18,983 nt of DNA from CAYVQE01 sp964633205 (lineage in GTDB: Bacteria; Myxococcota; B64-G9), in the NCBI GenBank assembly GCA_964633205.1, contig CAZWFN010000124.1, positions 1-18,983 of the forward strand, given 5' to 3'. The first letter of the stretch is position 1, and each line of letters starts with the position of its first letter. Of the stretch, positions 6,802 through 13,410 are shown piece by piece. The notes under the pieces are model-generated. The model was not told where the DNA came from and searched no databases. It saw only the letters and a program-made list of their open reading frames with translations. A program made the position numbers and the translations under genes.

Positions 6802-7437
6802 TCAGCCCGCCAGCCCGCCGTAGACCTTCTCCACCGGCACCCGCTCGCGGAAGCGGTCGCTGTAGCGGAAGGCCAGCGCCCGCAGCTGCGCCATCAGCGC
6901 CTCGGGCGCGGGTCGGCCCTGCTGGCGGGCGCGGGTCACCGCCCGCTGGATCAGGGCGCCGGCAGCGCGCGGCTGGTGTACGAAGGCACCGCTGGCGAAC
7001 ACCAGCCGGTCGCCGATGGGCACCAGCCGGGCCTCGAGCACATCGCCGCGCTCCAGCCCGGCCAGCTGCCGCCGTTCGCTGACCCGCAGCGGCTCCAGCG
7101 TGAACAGCTCGCGCAGCTGCGCCCCGCCCGGCTCCAGCCGCAGCACCTCGAACAGGCCGTGCACGCTGGCGGCCAGCTCGGCGCAGGTCCGCCACCGCGG
7201 ATCGGAGCGCTCCAGCTCGCCGGCGAAGCGCTGCAGCGGCGTCTCGGCACCGCCATCGAGCGGCCGGTCGATCACATACCAGTACAGGAAGCACTGGGTC
7301 AGCCGCTCGTAGGACGGATCGTCCTCGCGCATGTCGGCCAGCCGCTCGAAGTACTGCGCGCGCGCCGCGCGCACCTCTGTCTGGTAGGCCCCGGCGCCGA
7401 ATTGCTCGAGGATGGCATCGAACAGCTCCTGGCTCAT
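6802..7437 (-). CDS. Conserved-looking hypothetical protein coupled to pyrC
   Basis: A 211-residue soluble protein with no signal peptide or membrane segment. I do not recognise the family. Visible blocks are FLYWYVIDRPLDG (about residues 50-62), followed by a helical region, then ARLVPIGDRLVFASGAFVHQPRAAG (a beta-rich stretch), and a basic helical C-terminus with FRYSDRFRERVPVEKVYGG. The aromatic-rich block followed by 'DRPLDGG' has the look of a conserved core. The ATG at 7437 overlaps the pyrC stop by four bases and has GAGGAG just upstream, so it is translated with pyrC as the last gene of the long minus-strand operon. It converges with the lipoprotein gene, 33 bases away, with no visible terminator between them. 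Confidence 0.7.
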   Translation of the reverse strand: MSQELFDAILEQFGAGAYQTEVRAARAQYFERLADMREDDPSYERLTQCFLYWYVIDRPLDGGAETPLQRFAGELERSDPRWRTCAELAASVHGLFEVLRLEPGGAQLRELFTLEPLRVSERRQLAGLERGDVLEARLVPIGDRLVFASGAFVHQPRAAGALIQRAVTRARQQGRPAPEALMAQLRALAFRYSDRFRERVPVEKVYGGLAG

Positions 7438-8783
7438 GCTGGGCTCCTCATGTCTCGACTCCTCCCCCGTGCTGCGTGAGATCGCGCGTAGACCTGGCGG
7501 CCGGCGACCAGGGTGCGCACCACCAGGCCCGGCAGCGTCCAGCCGGCGAAAGCGGTGTTGGCCGACCGTGAATGGAACGCCTGCGCATCGACCCGCCAGC
7601 GGACCTGCGGATCGACCAGGGTCACGTCCGCCGGCCGGCCCGGCGCCAGCGTGCCGGTGTCCAGGCCCAGCACCCGGGCCGGCCCGCTGGTCAGCAGCTC
7701 CACCGCCCGCCGCCGGTCGATGACCCCTTGCTCGACCAGCCACAGGGCCGCGCCCAGGGCGGTCTCCAGCCCGATCACGCCGAAGGCCGCCCGCGCGAAG
7801 CCGACCGCCTTGGCCGCCCGGGTATGCGGTGCGTGGTCGGTGGCCAGCGCGTCGACGGTGCCGTCGGCCAGCGCCGCCCGCAGCGCCGCCCGCTCGGCCG
7901 GCCGGCCCAGCGGCGGGTTCATCTTCAGGTCGGGATCCGGCCCCGCGGGCCCGGCAGCGAGCAGGTCGCGGTCGCACAGCAGCAGGTGGTGCGGTGTGGC
8001 CTCACAGGTCACCGGCACTCCGGCCCGCTTGGCCCGGCGTACCGCATTGAGCGCGCCGCGGGTGCTCAGGTGCTGCAGGTGCAACCGGCCGTCGCAGCGG
8101 GCGGCCAGCCGGATGTCGCGTTCGACCCGCACCCGCTCGGCCGCGGCCGAGATGCCGGCCAGCCCCAGCCGGCGGGCCACCGGCCCGGCGCGCACCACCC
8201 CACCGGCGCTCAGGCCGTGGTCCTCGGGGTGCACCAGCACCGGCCGGTCGCGCCGGGCCGCCAGCCGCAGCGCGGCCGCCAGCACCGCCGGCTCGGCCGT
8301 GCCCCGGCCATCGTCGCTCAGACAGTGGGCGCCGGCGTCGAGCAGGGCCTCCAGCGGGGCCGGTTCTCGGCCTTCGAGCCCCGTCGACAGCGCGGCCGCC
8401 ACCCGCACCCGCACCGCCGCGCTGCGGGCGATCACCGCCAGCAAGCGCCGCACCACCGCGGGCCGGTCCAGCGGCGGTCGGGTGTTGGGCATGCAGGTCA
8501 CGTCGCAGAAGCCGCCGGCGGCCGCCGCCCGGGTGCCGCTGGCCACGGTCTCGGCCTCGGGCATGCCCGGATCGCGCAGGTGGACGTGGCAGTCGACCAG
8601 GCCCGGCAGCACCCACTGCCCGCCGGCATCGACCACCCGATCGCCGGCGCGCGGCGCGGCGGCCGGATCGCCGGGGGCGCAGACCGCGGCGATGCGTTCG
8701 TCGGCGATGATCACCTCGGCCGGCCCATCCAGCCGCCGGGCCGGATCGATCAGCCAACCGCCCACAATGCAGCACCGGCCCAC
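7434..8783 (-). CDS. pyrC: Dihydroorotase, class I type
   Basis: A 449-residue metallo-amidohydrolase that cyclises carbamoyl-aspartate to dihydroorotate in pyrimidine synthesis. The motifs are complete: PGLVDCHVHLRDPG (60-73, metal ligands His66 and His68), CMPNT (97-101), SDDG (156-159), HPEDH (185-189), LQHLS (236-240), TPHHL (263-267), DLKMNPPLG (285-293) and ATDHAPH (314-320, catalytic Asp316). Length and motif order match the class I (AllB-like) group. Hydantoinase or allantoinase relatives share the fold, but DLKMNPPLG and ATDHAPH favour dihydroorotase. The start is GTG, with GGGAG (8791-8795) seven bases upstream. A large hairpin separates it from the preceding gene, so its expression may be tuned independently of lepB. 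Confidence 0.93.
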   Translation of the reverse strand: MGRCCIVGGWLIDPARRLDGPAEVIIADERIAAVCAPGDPAAAPRAGDRVVDAGGQWVLPGLVDCHVHLRDPGMPEAETVASGTRAAAAGGFCDVTCMPNTRPPLDRPAVVRRLLAVIARSAAVRVRVAAALSTGLEGREPAPLEALLDAGAHCLSDDGRGTAEPAVLAAALRLAARRDRPVLVHPEDHGLSAGGVVRAGPVARRLGLAGISAAAERVRVERDIRLAARCDGRLHLQHLSTRGALNAVRRAKRAGVPVTCEATPHHLLLCDRDLLAAGPAGPDPDLKMNPPLGRPAERAALRAALADGTVDALATDHAPHTRAAKAVGFARAAFGVIGLETALGAALWLVEQGVIDRRRAVELLTSGPARVLGLDTGTLAPGRPADVTLVDPQVRWRVDAQAFHSRSANTAFAGWTLPGLVVRTLVAGRQVYARSHAARGRSRDMRSPA

Positions 8784-8800
8784 CGCAGCGCTCCCGCAAA

Positions 8801-8840
8801 GCCTCGGCTGAAGTCCCCTGGGGAGCTTCAGCTCAGAGGC
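8801..8840 (-). promoter_or_regulatory. Long imperfect hairpin between the lepB-linked gene and pyrC
   Basis: GCTGAAG (8807-8813) pairs with CTTCAGC (8826-8832). Inside, TCCC (8814-8817) pairs with GGGA (8821-8824), leaving a 3-base loop and one bulged G. Outside, GCCTC (8801-8805) pairs with GAGGC (8836-8840), enclosing the TGA stop of the upstream gene (8833-8835). The total is about 16 base pairs. No T-run follows on the minus strand, so an intrinsic terminator is unlikely. An mRNA-processing, stabilising or attenuation role is inferred. Confidence 0.65.
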
Positions 8841-9258
8841 GCTCCATGATGTCGGAGGTGAACTCCATGTCGATGGTACTGCCGAAGGGCACCAGCTCGA
8901 CCTGGCGGATGTAGCGCACCGAGATGCGCAACCACTTGCCGTGGGCCGGGTCGCGTTCGATCTCGATCGCGTCGTGGGGCAGGGTCATGCCCAGGTGCTC
9001 CAGCTCGTTGTCGATCTCCCGGCGCAGGTGATCGTCGTCCTTGACCCGGTGGGCCATGTTGGCCACCGCCGCCAGCTTCTCCTCGAGCTTGTAGTGGTCG
9101 ATGTAGGGCGGCACCAGCATCACCCCGAGGTAGATCGCCGCCGCCAGCAGCAGCAGCAGGAACAGGCTGAAGAAGTTGACCTTGCCGGCCTCACCGCCCA
9201 GCCGGGCCCGCAGGCCGGCGGCCCGGCTCAGCGGATGGCGTTGAACATGCGATCCCAT
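8833..9258 (-). CDS. Small single-pass membrane protein, DUF4845-like
   Basis: A 141-residue protein with a basic N-terminus, one transmembrane helix (about residues 29-50, FFSLFLLLLLAAAIYLGVML) and a soluble C-terminal domain containing helix-rich ELHLRREIDN-type residues and a final beta sheet ending in VPFGSTIDMEFTSDI. The shape and the position directly after lepB match DUF4845 proteins, which commonly follow lepB in proteobacteria. Their function is not known to me. The ATG at 9258 is chosen because AGGAG (9266-9270) lies seven bases upstream; a longer frame reaching 9429 lies wholly inside lepB and is not supported. The gene overlaps the lepB end by 31 bases, implying coupled translation. 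Family placement rests on context and shape, so it is moderate. Confidence 0.7.
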   Translation of the reverse strand: MGSHVQRHPLSRAAGLRARLGGEAGKVNFFSLFLLLLLAAAIYLGVMLVPPYIDHYKLEEKLAAVANMAHRVKDDDHLRREIDNELEHLGMTLPHDAIEIERDPAHGKWLRISVRYIRQVELVPFGSTIDMEFTSDIMERL

Positions 9259-10442
9259 CGCACCTCTCCTTCCCGGTAGGACCACCAGATGAACTCGGCC
9301 CGGCCCTTGATGAAGTCGAACGGCACCGAGCCCCAGACCCGGCTGTCGCGGCTGTTGTCGCGGTTGTCGCCCATGACGAAGACCTGGTTGTCCGGCACCC
9401 GGTAGGGCCCGAACGCCGGTTGGCGGCACAGCCCGGTGCTGTGGTCGCAGTCGGTGCCGAGCTGCAGCCGGCAGTCGCGATCGCTGCTGCAGCGCTTGCG
9501 CAGGACGGGGTGCGCGGCGTCGGGGATCTGCTCGCTGAAGCGCTCGGCCTCCACCCGCCCCTGGAAGCGCCCCTGCTCGTCGAGCTGCCGGTAGGGGTCC
9601 GGGCCTCTGTCGTCCAGGCGGTAGGGCCTACCGTTGACGTAGACCACCCCCTCGCGCAGCTCGACGGTATCGCCGCCCACCGCCACCACCCGCTTGATGT
9701 AGTCCTCTACCTCGTTCTCCGGGGTGATGAACACGATCACTTCGCCCGGCTCGGGCATGCCCCACTGGAACAGGGTCAGCGCCGGGATGCGCCAGTCGCC
9801 CAGGTGCAGCGGCAGCAGCGGCAGCCGCATCCCGTAGGCCAGCTTGTTGACGAAGATGTGATCGCCGACCCGCAGCGACGGCACCATCGACTGCGACGGG
9901 ATCTGGAAGGCCTCGATGACGAAGGCCCGCAGCGCCAGCGCGATCAGCACCGCCATCCCGATCGACTCGATGTACTCGCGCACGGCGCTCTTCTTGAAGC
10001 GCGTCAGGTGCTCCTCGGCGAACTCCTCCATGCTTCGGCGCAGCTCGATCAGGCTCTGCCGGTCGCGATCGCCGTCGCGCAAGGCCGCACCCAACTCCTG
10101 GATGCCGCTCTCCAGCCGGCGCCGCAGCACGTCGGCTTCCAGCTCGTCGCCGTGGCGGCGCAGCACCTTGCGCAGCCACTTGTACAGCGCCCGGGCGCGC
10201 CGGCGTTCCTGGCGCCGCAAGCCGTGCTCGGTGCGGTGGTGGCGGTCGATCCAGTCGCCGGCGAAGCGCCCGCCCAGCGCCCCGGCGGCGGCGAAGGCGG
10301 CCAGGGCCACCAGGAAGGCCCAGTAGCCCATGGTGAAGTTGCGCAGCACGAAGTAGGCCGCCACCAGGCCGACCAGCAAGCCCAGCCACCACAGCCGCGG
10401 CCCCCAGCAACGCGGCGCCGAACGAACATCGCGCGCCTTCAT
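9228..10442 (-). CDS. lepB: Signal peptidase I with N-terminal extension and Cys-rich insertion
   Basis: A 404-residue membrane protease that removes signal peptides at the outer face of the inner membrane. The catalytic serine lies in IPSQSMVPSL (Ser185), the lysine in DYIKRVVAVGGD (Lys250), and the box E motif is GDNRDNSRDSR (359-369). The family core starts near residue 155; before it there is an unusual extension with two hydrophobic segments (about 17-33 and 38-57) and a highly charged coiled-coil-like stretch (60-155). A third hydrophobic segment (161-175) immediately precedes the active serine. Residues 315-342 form an insertion with four cysteines (318, 324, 332, 339), a spacing suggesting two disulfides in the periplasm. 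The ATG has GGAG (10450-10453) seven bases upstream and lies one base after the epimerase stop. Confidence 0.95.
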   Translation of the reverse strand: MKARDVRSAPRCWGPRLWWLGLLVGLVAAYFVLRNFTMGYWAFLVALAAFAAAGALGGRFAGDWIDRHHRTEHGLRRQERRRARALYKWLRKVLRRHGDELEADVLRRRLESGIQELGAALRDGDRDRQSLIELRRSMEEFAEEHLTRFKKSAVREYIESIGMAVLIALALRAFVIEAFQIPSQSMVPSLRVGDHIFVNKLAYGMRLPLLPLHLGDWRIPALTLFQWGMPEPGEVIVFITPENEVEDYIKRVVAVGGDTVELREGVVYVNGRPYRLDDRGPDPYRQLDEQGRFQGRVEAERFSEQIPDAAHPVLRKRCSSDRDCRLQLGTDCDHSTGLCRQPAFGPYRVPDNQVFVMGDNRDNSRDSRVWGSVPFDFIKGRAEFIWWSYREGEVRWDRMFNAIR

Positions 10443-10443
10443 G

Positions 10444-11370
10444 TCAGCGCTCCGCTTGCTGGCGGAAGAACTCCACCGTTCGCGCCAGGCCGTCGGCCAG
10501 CTCCACCTGCGGCTGCCAGCCGAATGCGGCGGCCGCCTGGCCGGGGTCGACGCTGGAGCGCCGCTGCTCGCCCGGCCGCTCGGGCTCGTGGCGCGGTGTG
10601 ACCGAGCGGCCGCAGGCCTGGCCCAGCAGCGCGGCCAGCCGGTTGACGTCGGTCTCGATGCCGGTGCCGATGTTGAAGGTGCCCGCGGCGCCGCGCTCGA
10701 CCGCCAGCAGGTGGGCCCGGGCCACGTCCTCGACGTAGACGTAGTCGCGGGTCTGGCCGCCGTCGCCGTAGATCACCGGCTGGCCGCCGTCGAGCAGACG
10801 GCGGGCGAAGATGGCCACCACCCCGGCCTCGCCGTGGGGATCCTGGCGCGGACCGTAGACATTGGCGAAGCGCAGGCAGCAGGCCCGCGGCCCGCCCAGC
10901 CGCTCGAAGGTGGCCAGGTAGTGCTCGGCGCACAGCTTGGCGGTGCCGTAAGGGCTGACCGGCCGCAGCGGATGGGTCTCGGGCGCCGGGAACACGTCCT
11001 GCTCGCCGTAGATGGCGCCACCGGTCGAGGCGAACAGGATGCTGCCGCAGCCGGTGCGGGCGGCCGCCTGGGCCAGCCGCACCGTGCCGACCACGTTGAC
11101 CTCGGCGTCGAAGACCGGGTCGGCCACCGACTTGCGCACATCGATCTGGGCGGCCAGGTGGGCGATGACCGCCGGTCGCTGTCTCTCGATCAGGGCCTGC
11201 AAGGCGGGCGCGCGCACGTCGAGCTGCTCGAAAGCGACCCCGGCGGGCAGGTTGGCGCGCTGGCCGGTCGACAGGTCGTCGACCACCAGCACGTCGTGGC
11301 CGGCGACGGCGAAGGCCTGCGCCACGTGCGAGCCGATGAAGCCGGCCCCGCCGGTGACCAGGATGTTCAT
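10444..11370 (-). CDS. NAD-dependent nucleotide-sugar epimerase, UDP-glucose 4-epimerase type
   Basis: A 308-residue extended short-chain dehydrogenase. GGAGFIGSH (7-15) binds NAD, and the catalytic set is Ser115-Thr116 in FASTGGAIYG with Tyr141-x3-Lys145 in SPYGTAK. FNIGTG and YVYVEDVARAHLLA are typical of GalE-like and related bacterial epimerases. The exact sugar cannot be fixed: UDP-glucose/galactose, the N-acetylated forms or UDP-glucuronate are all possible. Immediate coupling to a UDP-glucuronate decarboxylase makes epimerisation of UDP-xylose or UDP-glucuronate a reasonable alternative (inference). The ATG overlaps the upstream gene by four bases, and AGGAG lies upstream. A longer in-frame start at 11445 would lie inside the upstream gene and is rejected. 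Confidence 0.88.
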   Translation of the reverse strand: MNILVTGGAGFIGSHVAQAFAVAGHDVLVVDDLSTGQRANLPAGVAFEQLDVRAPALQALIERQRPAVIAHLAAQIDVRKSVADPVFDAEVNVVGTVRLAQAAARTGCGSILFASTGGAIYGEQDVFPAPETHPLRPVSPYGTAKLCAEHYLATFERLGGPRACCLRFANVYGPRQDPHGEAGVVAIFARRLLDGGQPVIYGDGGQTRDYVYVEDVARAHLLAVERGAAGTFNIGTGIETDVNRLAALLGQACGRSVTPRHEPERPGEQRRSSVDPGQAAAAFGWQPQVELADGLARTVEFFRQQAER

Positions 11371-12308
11371 GACGACCGCTCCTGCCGGCGGAAGTAGGCG
11401 ATGGTGCGCTCGAGCCCGGTGGCCAGATCGACCGCAGGCTCCCAACCCAGCAGCTCGCGCGCCCGGGTGATGTCCGGCTGGCGCACCTGGGGGTCGTCGA
11501 CCGGCAGCGGCTGGTGGGCGATGCCGGCGCCGGAACCGGTGGCCCGGATGACCGCCTCGGCGAACTCGGCGATGGTGGTCTCGCGCGGGTTGCCCAGGTT
11601 GATCGGATCGGCGTCGCCGCGCTCGAGCGCCAGCAGGATGCCGCGGATCAGATCATCGACATAGCAGAAGCTGCGCGTCTGGCTGCCGTCGCCGTAAACG
11701 GTCAGGTCCTGGCCGGCCAGCGCTTGCAGGATGAAGTTGGGCACTACCCGGCCGTCGCCGGCGCGCATCCGCGGGCCGTAGGTGTTGAAGATGCGCACGA
11801 TGCGGGTATCGACGCCGTGGGCCCGGTGGTAAGCCATCACCAGCGCCTCGGCGAAGCGCTTGGCCTCGTCGTAGACCCCGCGCGGGCCGATCGGGTTGAC
11901 GTGGCCCCAGTAGCTCTCGCGCTGGGGGTGCTGCTGCGGATCGCCGTAGACCTCGGAGGTCGAGGCCAGCAGCACCCGGGCCTTCTTCTCGCGCGCCAGG
12001 CCCAGCACCTTGTGGGTGCCCAGGGCGCCGACCTTCAGCGTCTGGATGGGCAGCTTGAGATAGTCGACCGGGCTGGCCGGCGAGGCGAAGTGCAGCACCG
12101 CGTCGAGCGCACCCGGCACGTGAATGAACCGGGTTACGTCGAGCTTGAGCACCTCGAAGCGCTCGTGGCCGAACAGGTGCTCGATGTTGCGCACGTCGCC
12201 GGTGATCAAATTGTCGGCGCAGATCACCTGCTCGCCCGCCTCGACCAGCCGTTGGCACAGGTGCGATCCGATGAAACCGGCCCCGCCGGTAACCAGGATG
12301 CGTCCCAT
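11367..12308 (-). CDS. uxs: UDP-glucuronate decarboxylase (UDP-xylose synthase)
   Basis: A 313-residue NAD-dependent enzyme converting UDP-glucuronate to UDP-xylose and carbon dioxide. The signature blocks are nearly invariant in this family: GGAGFIGSHL (8-17), HFASPASPVDYLKLPIQTLK (73-92), STSEVYGDP (116-124), ESYWGHVNPIGPRGVYDEAK (131-150, Tyr146 and Lys150), RIFNTYGPRM (172-181) and GDGSQTRSFCYVDDL (207-220). Glu119 and Arg276 correspond to the residues expected for decarboxylation. The start at 12308 is weakly supported (AGGG about eight bases upstream), but it gives the exact normal N-terminus; the longer frame to 12563 runs through the small upstream gene. It lies 11 bases after that gene and overlaps the next by ATGA. 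The xylose is likely used in a surface polysaccharide (inference). Confidence 0.95.
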   Translation of the reverse strand: MGRILVTGGAGFIGSHLCQRLVEAGEQVICADNLITGDVRNIEHLFGHERFEVLKLDVTRFIHVPGALDAVLHFASPASPVDYLKLPIQTLKVGALGTHKVLGLAREKKARVLLASTSEVYGDPQQHPQRESYWGHVNPIGPRGVYDEAKRFAEALVMAYHRAHGVDTRIVRIFNTYGPRMRAGDGRVVPNFILQALAGQDLTVYGDGSQTRSFCYVDDLIRGILLALERGDADPINLGNPRETTIAEFAEAVIRATGSGAGIAHQPLPVDDPQVRQPDITRARELLGWEPAVDLATGLERTIAYFRRQERSS

Positions 12309-12319
12309 GGATCGCGCCC

Positions 12320-12502
12320 TCAGCCCTCGTCGACCAGCGACATCTGACCGGGCAGCAGCTCCTTGTGCCGCTCGAGGACCATGTCGATCCCCTCGCGGAT
12401 GTACTCCGCGACCGGCACCTTGGTCTTCTGGTTGAGCAGCTTGAGCTTCTCGTTCTGGTCCTGGGTGATGTAGACCGTGGTGGAGATCTTCTTGCGAGCC
12501 AT
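12320..12502 (-). CDS. 60-residue ribbon-helix-helix DNA-binding protein
   Basis: A small basic protein, MARKKISTTVYITQDQNEKL followed by an Asn-Gln-Lys-Thr turn and VAEYIREGIDMVLERH. This is a ribbon-helix-helix fold: the strand ISTTVYI, helix A (QNEKLKLLNQKT) and helix B (VAEYIREGIDMVLERH), with a short tail. Such proteins bind DNA as dimers and usually repress transcription. No toxin partner follows; the next gene is UDP-glucuronate decarboxylase, 11 bases away. The ATG at 12502 has GGAGG (12508-12512) five bases upstream; the longer frame to 12622 lacks support and covers the promoter. As first gene of the operon it may regulate its own transcription and that of the sugar-nucleotide, lepB and pyrC genes (inference). 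Confidence 0.88.
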   Translation of the reverse strand: MARKKISTTVYITQDQNEKLKLLNQKTKVPVAEYIREGIDMVLERHKELLPGQMSLVDEG

Positions 12503-12554
12503 CGGTTCCTCCGCGCGAGACCGGCGGCAGGGGGGCCGCCCGGCTGACTGCCAC

Positions 12555-12590
12555 ACCATACATGTCATTATATATATTGTCAAGAAATGA
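12555..12590 (-). promoter_or_regulatory. Promoter and operator candidate of the sugar-nucleotide/lepB/pyrC operon
   Basis: On the minus strand a perfect TTGACA (12578-12583) is followed after 17 bases by TATGGT (12555-12560). The spacer is a striking A/T island in otherwise GC-rich DNA. Short inverted arms, TCATT (12565-12569) and AATGA (12586-12590), flank the -35 and could bind the ribbon-helix-helix protein encoded 53 bases downstream (inference). Confidence 0.6.
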
Positions 12591-12667
12591 TACGAATTAC
12601 AGCCACTTTTGGATGTCGGCAAAAAGCCATACCAATCCGAGACCTTGCCTTAGCGATGCCTTTTTGC

Positions 12668-12697
12668 TTGAACCGGCGGCGGGCCCAGCCCTATACT
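12668..12697 (+). promoter_or_regulatory. Promoter of the Asp-rich repeat lipoprotein
   Basis: TTGAAC (12668-12673), an 18-base spacer and TATACT (12692-12697) form a sigma70-type promoter. The start site would lie near 12704, giving a leader of about 64 bases before the GTG at 12768. It diverges from the ribbon-helix-helix operon promoter. Confidence 0.5.
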
Positions 12698-12767
12698 GGC
12701 GATCCACATGACCGCACGCGAACGGAATGCGCCAGGCCGGGGGCTTGGTCTCCCAGGGAGTCGGATC

Positions 12768-13400
12768 GTGAAGACGTTGCGCGCTCGTACCATGGTCGTC
12801 TGTCTGCTGGTGGGCACCGTTACGTGGATGGCTGCCTGTGCCTCGTCGCCGGACAAGCCGGACCGCGCCCAGCCGCAGGACCAGGCGGCCGCGGACGCCG
12901 GCGGCGGGCCTGCGGGCCAGAGCCCGGCCGGCGACGGCGAACAGGTCAAGCAGTTCGATCTGAACCACGACAACAAGCCGGACGTGTGGGCCACCTACGG
13001 CCAGATGGCCGACCCCGACAACCCCGGCCAGACCCGCGAGAGCCTGTTGCGCAAGGAGTGGGACTTCAACTTCGACGGCAAGGTCGACATCCGGCGCTAC
13101 TTCAACTTCCGCGGCGAGACCGTCAAGGACGAGCTGGACCTCGACTTCGACGGCCGCTTCGACGTGACCACCTTCTACCAGAAGGGCGTCAAGGTCCGCC
13201 AGGAGTACGACTTCAACTTCGATTCCAAGCCAGACTACTGGAAGTTCTTCGAAGACAACGTCATCTCGCGCACCGAGCGCGACCGCGACTTCGACGGCCG
13301 GGTCGACCGCTGGGAGTACTACAACGAGGGCAAGATCGACCGGGTCGGCCTCGACGAGGACGGCGACGGCCAGATCGACAAGTGGCTGCAGGAGGACTGA
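12768..13400 (+). CDS. Lipoprotein with six Asp-rich calcium-loop-like repeats
   Basis: A 210-residue exported protein. The signal peptide ends in MAAC, with Cys24 as the lipidated residue. Residues 25-60 are a Pro/Ala/Gly/Gln linker. Six loops of the form D-x-N/D-x-D-G/N/S-K/R/Q-x-D then start at residues 64, 99, 124, 148, 172 and 196, the last four spaced exactly 24 apart. Each loop is followed by aromatic residues (VWATY, IRRYF, VTTFY, YWKFF, RWEYY, KWLQ). The pattern resembles the calcium loops of EF-hand or thrombospondin type 3 repeats, so calcium binding at the cell surface is a reasonable inference. GTG at 12768 is chosen because AGGGAG (12755-12760) lies seven bases upstream; ATG 12708 would put a poor extension before the signal. 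The product has no assigned function that I know of. Confidence 0.8.
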   Translation: MKTLRARTMVVCLLVGTVTWMAACASSPDKPDRAQPQDQAAADAGGGPAGQSPAGDGEQVKQFDLNHDNKPDVWATYGQMADPDNPGQTRESLLRKEWDFNFDGKVDIRRYFNFRGETVKDELDLDFDGRFDVTTFYQKGVKVRQEYDFNFDSKPDYWKFFEDNVISRTERDRDFDGRVDRWEYYNEGKIDRVGLDEDGDGQIDKWLQED

Positions 13401-13410
13401 TCGCTCAGTC
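13395..13410. repeat. Perfect inverted repeat spanning both stop codons of convergent genes
   Basis: GACTGA (13395-13400) and TCAGTC (13405-13410) are perfect complements around a 4-base centre, TCGC. Each arm is the final Asp codon and TGA stop of one gene: the repeat lipoprotein on the plus strand and the SPOR protein on the minus strand. The two genes are only four bases apart, leaving no room for separate terminators. Confidence 0.85.

Noticed and set aside
7513..8849. Two long plus-strand frames antisense to pyrC
   Set aside because: pyrC carries every family motif in the other direction; these frames are Ser/Arg/Pro- and Gly/Arg/His-rich with no domain.
12320..12502. Antitoxin of a toxin-antitoxin pair
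   Set aside because: The fold would suit an antitoxin, but the next gene is UDP-glucuronate decarboxylase and no small toxin gene adjoins it.
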